Shown here: in pieces, positions 30,385-34,069 of the stretch | Numbering within the stretch: position 1 is the stretch's first letter | How the letters are laid out: each line of letters begins with the position of its first letter | Assembly: GCA_001771505.1 (NCBI GenBank) | Contig: MEUA01000041.1 | Span: 1 to 34,069, forward strand | Reading direction: 5' to 3' | Length of the DNA stretch: 34,069 nt | Origin: a candidate division WOR-1 bacterium RIFOXYB2_FULL_36_35 | Lineage (GTDB): Bacteria > Margulisbacteria > WOR-1 > XYC2-FULL-46-14 > XYC2-FULL-37-10 | Notes under the pieces: generated by a model | Told to the model about the DNA's origin: nothing | Databases searched by the model: none | The model's input: the letters and a program-made list of their open reading frames with translations, nothing else | Position numbers and translations under genes: made by a program

Positions 30385-31050
30385 GTGAATAAACGCCTTT
30401 TTATCTTGGGAATAATATTAGTTTTAATTGTTGGAGTAATGTTGTCCATTCCGTTTTGTTTTTATTCGAGCAAACCGTATCATGGGCAATTAGTTAAAGA
30501 GGAAAGCAAATTTTTAAGCATAAATGCTTCTTTCCCAAAATTCAGTAATAATATTATTAATAAAGATATTTCTGCTTTTATTGATAAGAATATTACTGAT
30601 ATAAAAGAAGATTCTTTTTCTCCTGATGACCACAGAGACTATAAAAATGAATTACTTATTACTTATGACGAGCCCTTTGTTTCTCAAAAGTTTATTAGTC
30701 TTGTTTTTTATGTAATGATATATGACGGAGGGGCACATCCCAATACCTTGGTAGTTGCCAAAAGTTATGATCCAAAGACTGGAAAAATTCTGCGCTTATC
30801 TGATTTAGGCATAAAAAAGCAATCAGTGAAGCAAAATTTAAAGTTTATGGTCATCGGTAAATTGCTGAAGCAAATGGAGTTGCCTGTTAAAGAATGGATT
30901 GAAGAGGGCGTAACATTAAAGAATCTTGAAAACTTTTCAATAGATAATGATGGATTAACTTTTCATTTTTCGCCGTATGCTGTTGCTTGCTATGCAGCTG
31001 GGATGCATAAAGTATTTATCTCCTTTAAAGAGCTTGGATTAAAACTTTAA
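30385..31050 (+). CDS. DUF3298-domain membrane-anchored protein
   Basis: 221 aa from a GTG. One N-terminal helix (about 5-25) anchors an extracytoplasmic domain. 'VMIYDGGAHPNTLVVAKSYD', 'TGKILRLSDLGI', 'FSIDNDGLTFHFSPYAVACY' and 'AAGMHKVFISFKEL' match the DUF4163/DUF3298 pair seen in RsiV-like anti-sigma factors and peptidoglycan-linked proteins. No sigma-factor gene is adjacent and there is no cytoplasmic anti-sigma segment, so it is a DUF3298 envelope protein of unknown partner. Confidence 0.85.
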   Translation: MNKRLFILGIILVLIVGVMLSIPFCFYSSKPYHGQLVKEESKFLSINASFPKFSNNIINKDISAFIDKNITDIKEDSFSPDDHRDYKNELLITYDEPFVSQKFISLVFYVMIYDGGAHPNTLVVAKSYDPKTGKILRLSDLGIKKQSVKQNLKFMVIGKLLKQMELPVKEWIEEGVTLKNLENFSIDNDGLTFHFSPYAVACYAAGMHKVFISFKELGLKL

Positions 31051-31089
31051 AGGCATAAATGTTTTCTCAAGGAGGCATAAAGAGTTTTT

Positions 31090-31782
31090 ATGTTCGGCAA
31101 TAATCAATCACGAAGATATTTATCCGGCGATTTGTCTTTATGGCTTCTTGTCTTCTCAAATTTTGCAACCATCTTTCTTGCCATAACCCAAGATTGGAGT
31201 TTGGTCTCAATAATGTGGGTTTACTGGTTTCAAAGCGTTACTATAGGCCTTTTTAATTTTATAAGAATATTAGGACTAAAAGAATTTTCAACCGATGGGC
31301 TTAAGATTAACGGCCAACAGACTCAACCGACAAAAAGGACACAGCTTTTTACTGCCTTTTTTTTCTTATGCCATTACGGCTTTTTCCATTTAGTTTATCT
31401 AATCTTTCTTTTGGCCGGCTTGTCTGATGGAACATTTGGAGAAAAGATAGATCTTGCGGAAAATATGGAATTTGTCTTTTTCCCTTCTTTATTATTTTTT
31501 ACCAACCATCTTTTTTCATTTATTTACAACAAACAAAGAGATACTAAAAAACAAAATATTGGAACAGTAATGTTTTATCCTTATCTAAGGATAATTCCGA
31601 TGCATCTTACCATAATCTTGGGGTTTTCTTTGGGGCTCTCCTTGGGCAATATTGTTTTGCCCTTTTTTCTTATATTAAAAACTTTTTCAGACGCTATTAT
31701 GCATACAATAGAACATCGACTTATTAGGAAAGGGGGGGGACAAAGTCACGGTAGCTTAACCCCGATTATTCACCCCGATTAG
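31090..31782 (+). CDS. DUF6498 multi-pass membrane protein
   Basis: 230 aa with about six hydrophobic segments. 'MWVYWFQSVTIGLFNFIRIL' and 'FFFLCHYGFFHLVYLIFLLA' match the DUF6498 family. Function unknown. The C-terminus ('LTPIIHPD') and stop codon are read from the AATCGG repeat at 31756-31796, so the original end may have been changed by that repeat. AAGGAGG is about 20 bases before the ATG, a long spacing. Confidence 0.8.
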   Translation: MFGNNQSRRYLSGDLSLWLLVFSNFATIFLAITQDWSLVSIMWVYWFQSVTIGLFNFIRILGLKEFSTDGLKINGQQTQPTKRTQLFTAFFFLCHYGFFHLVYLIFLLAGLSDGTFGEKIDLAENMEFVFFPSLLFFTNHLFSFIYNKQRDTKKQNIGTVMFYPYLRIIPMHLTIILGFSLGLSLGNIVLPFFLILKTFSDAIMHTIEHRLIRKGGGQSHGSLTPIIHPD

Positions 31783-31796
31783 GAAATCGGGGTTAA
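31756..31796. terminator. AATCGG repeat copy d, bidirectional terminator-like hairpin
   Basis: A compact stem ACCCCGATT-AGGA-AATCGGGGT (31772-31793) sits beside an extra AACCCCGATTATTCA arm at 31758-31772. It overlaps the stops of two convergent genes. On the minus strand TTAA follows the arms. GC-rich stem base and position fit bidirectional termination; it belongs to the dispersed family. Confidence 0.75.
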
Positions 31797-32380
31797 AAGC
31801 AATATTTATAGCCAAAGCTGGAAATTAATGGAAATTGTGACGGAAACTGTGCATTAGTATAAAAAGTGTTAAAAATTGCGGGGAAGCTAAAATCGAAATT
31901 AAGAATATGATTTTCATTGCCAAAATCTAATCCTCCTCCCAGTAATATATCGGCAAAGAAATTATTCCCACTAATATAAAATTTATTTCCGCTTTTCAGC
32001 CAGGAATTACTTCCATTCAAGCCTGTTCCAATTGAAAGATAAGGATGAATAAATCCAAGGATGTGAAAATAAAAAAAGTTCTTGATATTAAGATAGGAAG
32101 CTGTTTCAACATAAACGTTGGTTGTTGATGCAAACACATTTCTATCTACCATAAACCCTATTTCTAATGCAGCGGAGTAAAAATCATTAAATTTATAGCC
32201 ATAGCTTACTTGAAGTGCGTTACCAGTGTTGGCTGCACTCCCTGCCCACATTTTACAGTTGTTTGTAACCCCATAATTTAACCCCACCCCATGCTTAGGG
32301 GCAGCTTTAGCTGCAATCGAAAGGGTCATAACAATAAAAATGGCTAAAAACCCTGTCCAGACTTGTGTTTTTGTTGTCAT
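31793..32380 (-). CDS. exported outer-membrane beta-barrel-like protein, 195 aa
   Basis: Signal peptide 'VWTGFLAIFIVMTLSIAAKA' with AKA before APKHG. The mature part is rich in alternating aromatic strands ('ALQVSYGYKFNDFYSAALEI', 'PYLSIGTGLNGSN', 'FFADILLGGGLDFGNENHIL') and ends in Phe, as barrels inserted by BamA do. It probably forms an eight-stranded OmpA/OmpX-size barrel. No conserved family named. Its promoter region also holds the repeat at 32406-32478. Confidence 0.75.
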   Translation of the reverse strand: MTTKTQVWTGFLAIFIVMTLSIAAKAAPKHGVGLNYGVTNNCKMWAGSAANTGNALQVSYGYKFNDFYSAALEIGFMVDRNVFASTTNVYVETASYLNIKNFFYFHILGFIHPYLSIGTGLNGSNSWLKSGNKFYISGNNFFADILLGGGLDFGNENHILNFDFSFPAIFNTFYTNAQFPSQFPLISSFGYKYCF

Positions 32381-32405
32381 AACATTATAAAGTATAACAT
32401 AGTTT

Positions 32406-32478
32406 ACCCCGATTATTCATACCTAAGGAATTTTCTAATAGACTGCTAAAATTTTGTTGGTCTATGAATAATCGGGGT
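32406..32478. repeat. long-loop AATCGG palindrome, copy e
   Basis: ACCCCGATTATTCATA (32406-32421) and TATGAATAATCGGGGT (32463-32478) are perfect 16-bp inverted arms around a 41-nt centre. The arms equal those at 5371-5445; the centres are unrelated. It lies between two divergent genes, so it is not a terminator here and may instead overlap their promoters. Confidence 0.85.
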
Positions 32479-32560
32479 TTAAAGATTTTTGTGTCATTTC
32501 AATTTTATGTTGTTATGTTATAATTTATCCCAGTATATTGATAAAAGGGGGAAATCTATT

Positions 32561-32758
32561 ATGTTTGATAAAATAAATGAAAGAGTTAAAGGGCTAACAG
32601 TTTTGGATATTGGATTTACCAAGCTTGCGGTTTTATTTGCAACAATTATAATTGTAAAGATTTTCCCTCAACTGCTTACTATTGATTATCTTATTTTGAT
32701 ATTCCTTGTCATTTTATGTGGAGCAAAGCCGCTTTATAGTTTTTGGGCAAAAAAATAA
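32561..32758 (+). CDS. small membrane protein, 65 aa
   Basis: ATG with AAAAGGGGG upstream. A short amphipathic start ('MFDKINERVKGLTVLDIGFT') leads into two hydrophobic segments ('KLAVLFATIIIVKIFP', 'TIDYLILIFLVILCG'). No family recognised. 10 bp before the papain-fold gene, probably co-transcribed. Confidence 0.7.
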   Translation: MFDKINERVKGLTVLDIGFTKLAVLFATIIIVKIFPQLLTIDYLILIFLVILCGAKPLYSFWAKK

Positions 32759-32768
32759 GAAAATATAC

Positions 32769-33410
32769 ATGTCCAATGTTTTGAAAATTATAATTCTTGT
32801 TTGTATATTATCGGAAATCTCTTTTTCCTATCCAGCAAAGGTCTTTTTACAAGTTCCCTTTACTCCTCAAGCCCCTTTTGGAAATTGGGGAGAGCCTTAT
32901 CAGGAGGCGTGCGAGGAAGCCTCTGTTTTAATGTCTATGCGATATATTCATCATAAAGGGATTACAAACATTGAGGCAAAACGAGAGATTGACAATATGG
33001 TTAAATTTCAGGAAGAAAATTATAAAGGACATAAAGATTTGACAGTGCGGCAGACTGGTAAACTTTTGAAAGATTATTATGGTTTTGATAAGTTCAGAGT
33101 CATCGAATCTGCGACCATTGAATCTATTTTATCTGCACTTGGGAATGGAAATCTTGTTATTGTGCCTTTAGATGGCCGAACCGTCGGCAATCCATATTAC
33201 ACAAGGCCTGGTCCCGCCTACCACATGGTTATTGTCAAAGGATATGATCTTGGCAAAAAAGAATTTATCACAAATGATCCTGGGACAAAAAGGGGCTCAA
33301 ATTATCGGTATAAATTTGATGTTTTATATAATGCAATCCATGACTGGCCGGGGAGCAAAGATAAAATGTCAAAAGGAAAGAAGAATATCTTGGCTATAAT
33401 GATAAAATAA
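32769..33410 (+). CDS. exported C39-like papain-fold (Peptidase_C39_2) protein
   Basis: 213 aa from the ATG at 32769; a further in-frame start at 32706 lies inside the previous gene and would add no useful sequence. An N-terminal signal ('VLKIIILVCILSEISFSYPA') is followed by 'VFLQVPFTPQAPFGNWGEPY' and 'QEACEEASVLM', where the Cys of 'EACEEA' is the nucleophile. 'AYHMVIVKGYD' carries the His and 'TNDPG' the Asp/Asn, as in C39-like cysteine peptidases. The target is probably an envelope peptide or peptidoglycan link. Confidence 0.85.
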   Translation: MSNVLKIIILVCILSEISFSYPAKVFLQVPFTPQAPFGNWGEPYQEACEEASVLMSMRYIHHKGITNIEAKREIDNMVKFQEENYKGHKDLTVRQTGKLLKDYYGFDKFRVIESATIESILSALGNGNLVIVPLDGRTVGNPYYTRPGPAYHMVIVKGYDLGKKEFITNDPGTKRGSNYRYKFDVLYNAIHDWPGSKDKMSKGKKNILAIMIK

Positions 33411-33417
33411 AATATTT

Positions 33418-34069
33418 ATGGGAATTAAACTGCAAAAGAAAAAAATAATCTTAGGGCTAGCAAGTTTACTTGTTGTCGGTAGTTTCATTTTAATCTATGT
33501 GTTGATTTATCGGCATTTTGCATCTAATCAGCAAACGATTGTGGAGAAAAGCGAATCAGCATTAAAGTTTGTTTCTGTATATAAAGAAGCTGCTGTTCCG
33601 TTAAGTCAAATTCCAAATTATCAGGCGGTCAAAGCAAAATACGGATTGCAGTTAACTCCGAATCAGGAAAAGTTTTTAGATCAAAATAAATTTTTGCTAA
33701 TTTGTTTAGATAGTACTAAATTTCTTCCGGGGATTAATTTTGATCAAATGTTGGTGGATTTTGATTCTATGGGCGGTGGTTCAGTTTATGACCGTGTCCC
33801 AGAAGATACCAGGCTTATTACTCCCGATATAGTTTTGCATGCATACCATAAATATTTTGAACTGACTTTGGAGGATTTGGAACAAAAGGAGCTAAGCTAT
33901 GCATTAGGTGATTTTTTGGTTAGTCTGCATAGCAATTTAGCTGTAGCAGCCCGTGCTAATTCCGGAGATTTAAAAGAAAGATATCAAAATTTAGAGGCTC
34001 AAATAGTTTTAGCTTTAGTGCTCTTTGAGAATAAAAACTCCGCGAAGCCGGATTTCTTTGAGACTCCGG
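33418..34069 (+). CDS. DUF3160 protein, 3' end outside window
   Basis: Frame from the ATG at 33418, 7 bp after the papain-fold gene, open to the last base (217 residues seen). An N-terminal membrane helix ('IILGLASLLVVGSFILIYVL') is followed by 'DQNKFLLICLDSTKFLPGIN' and 'TRLITPDIVLHAYHKYFELT', the start of the DUF3160 family. Those proteins are usually 600 aa or more, so over half lies beyond the window. Function unknown; exported and anchored by prediction. Confidence 0.8.
   Translation, partial: MGIKLQKKKIILGLASLLVVGSFILIYVLIYRHFASNQQTIVEKSESALKFVSVYKEAAVPLSQIPNYQAVKAKYGLQLTPNQEKFLDQNKFLLICLDSTKFLPGINFDQMLVDFDSMGGGSVYDRVPEDTRLITPDIVLHAYHKYFELTLEDLEQKELSYALGDFLVSLHSNLAVAARANSGDLKERYQNLEAQIVLALVLFENKNSAKPDFFETP

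Overview
The window is AT-rich, gene-dense bacterial DNA. The organism is probably an uncultured, anaerobic, Gram-negative-type (diderm) bacterium. Signs of an outer membrane are two signal-peptide beta-barrel-like proteins (8837-9622, 31793-32380), an RseP protease, and a possible sugar-amine pair related to lipid A or O-antigen synthesis. Signs of anaerobic life are a phosphofructokinase with PPi-type motifs, two ferredoxin-bearing MinD ATPases and several Cys-rich proteins. Candidate phyla such as Margulisbacteria/WOR-1 would fit, but nothing here proves the lineage.

Layout. 1-5.1 kb: rseP, a Gfo/Idh/MocA dehydrogenase and a DegT aminotransferase form a minus-strand operon. They lie between two copies of an 88-bp miniature inverted-repeat element (93-180, 4045-4132), each with its own 5-bp target duplication. 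Also here is a 608-bp element (3400-4007) with 22-bp terminal inverted repeats and an 8-bp target duplication, whose only gene is a DUF559 nuclease. 5.1-14.8 kb: housekeeping and hypothetical genes (SDR, DUF4342, TPR protein, hisC, YjbH-like protein, GT4 glycosyltransferase, PPi-PFK, lpdA, smpB and two small unknown genes). 14.9-15.4 kb: tmRNA (ssrA) close to its partner smpB, with an unusually long predicted tag of 35 codons. 15.4-17 kb: gene remnants and a YibE/F membrane protein.

16.9-23.2 kb: a 13-gene plus-strand cluster behind a near-consensus sigma-70 promoter that sits in two perfect palindromes. It encodes a DUF134 regulator, two tiny Gly-rich proteins, two NifX-like proteins, thioredoxin, a CGGC protein, a methyltransferase, two MinD/Mrp ATPases with 2x[4Fe-4S] inserts, a Cys-rich C_GCAxxG-type protein, a NifU-like scaffold and a metallo-beta-lactamase-fold protein. 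It resembles the anaerobe 'orange protein' (ORP)/MinD gene sets and probably handles a metal or Fe-S cofactor. An IS200-type element with a nonsense-mutated tnpA ends the cluster.

23.7-28.7 kb: an accessory region with an immunity-gene array (SUFU-domain, Imm50-like and similar proteins) without any toxin, then a DUF4143 ATPase framed by 22-nt direct repeats. 28.7-34.07 kb: a Pif1-like helicase with a WYL-like C-terminus, DUF3298 and DUF6498 proteins, a beta-barrel, a C39-like papain-fold protein, and a DUF3160 protein cut by the window end.

A dispersed palindrome with the core AACCCCGATTA/TAATCGGGGTT recurs in at least six intergenic places and looks like a REP-type family of this genome.
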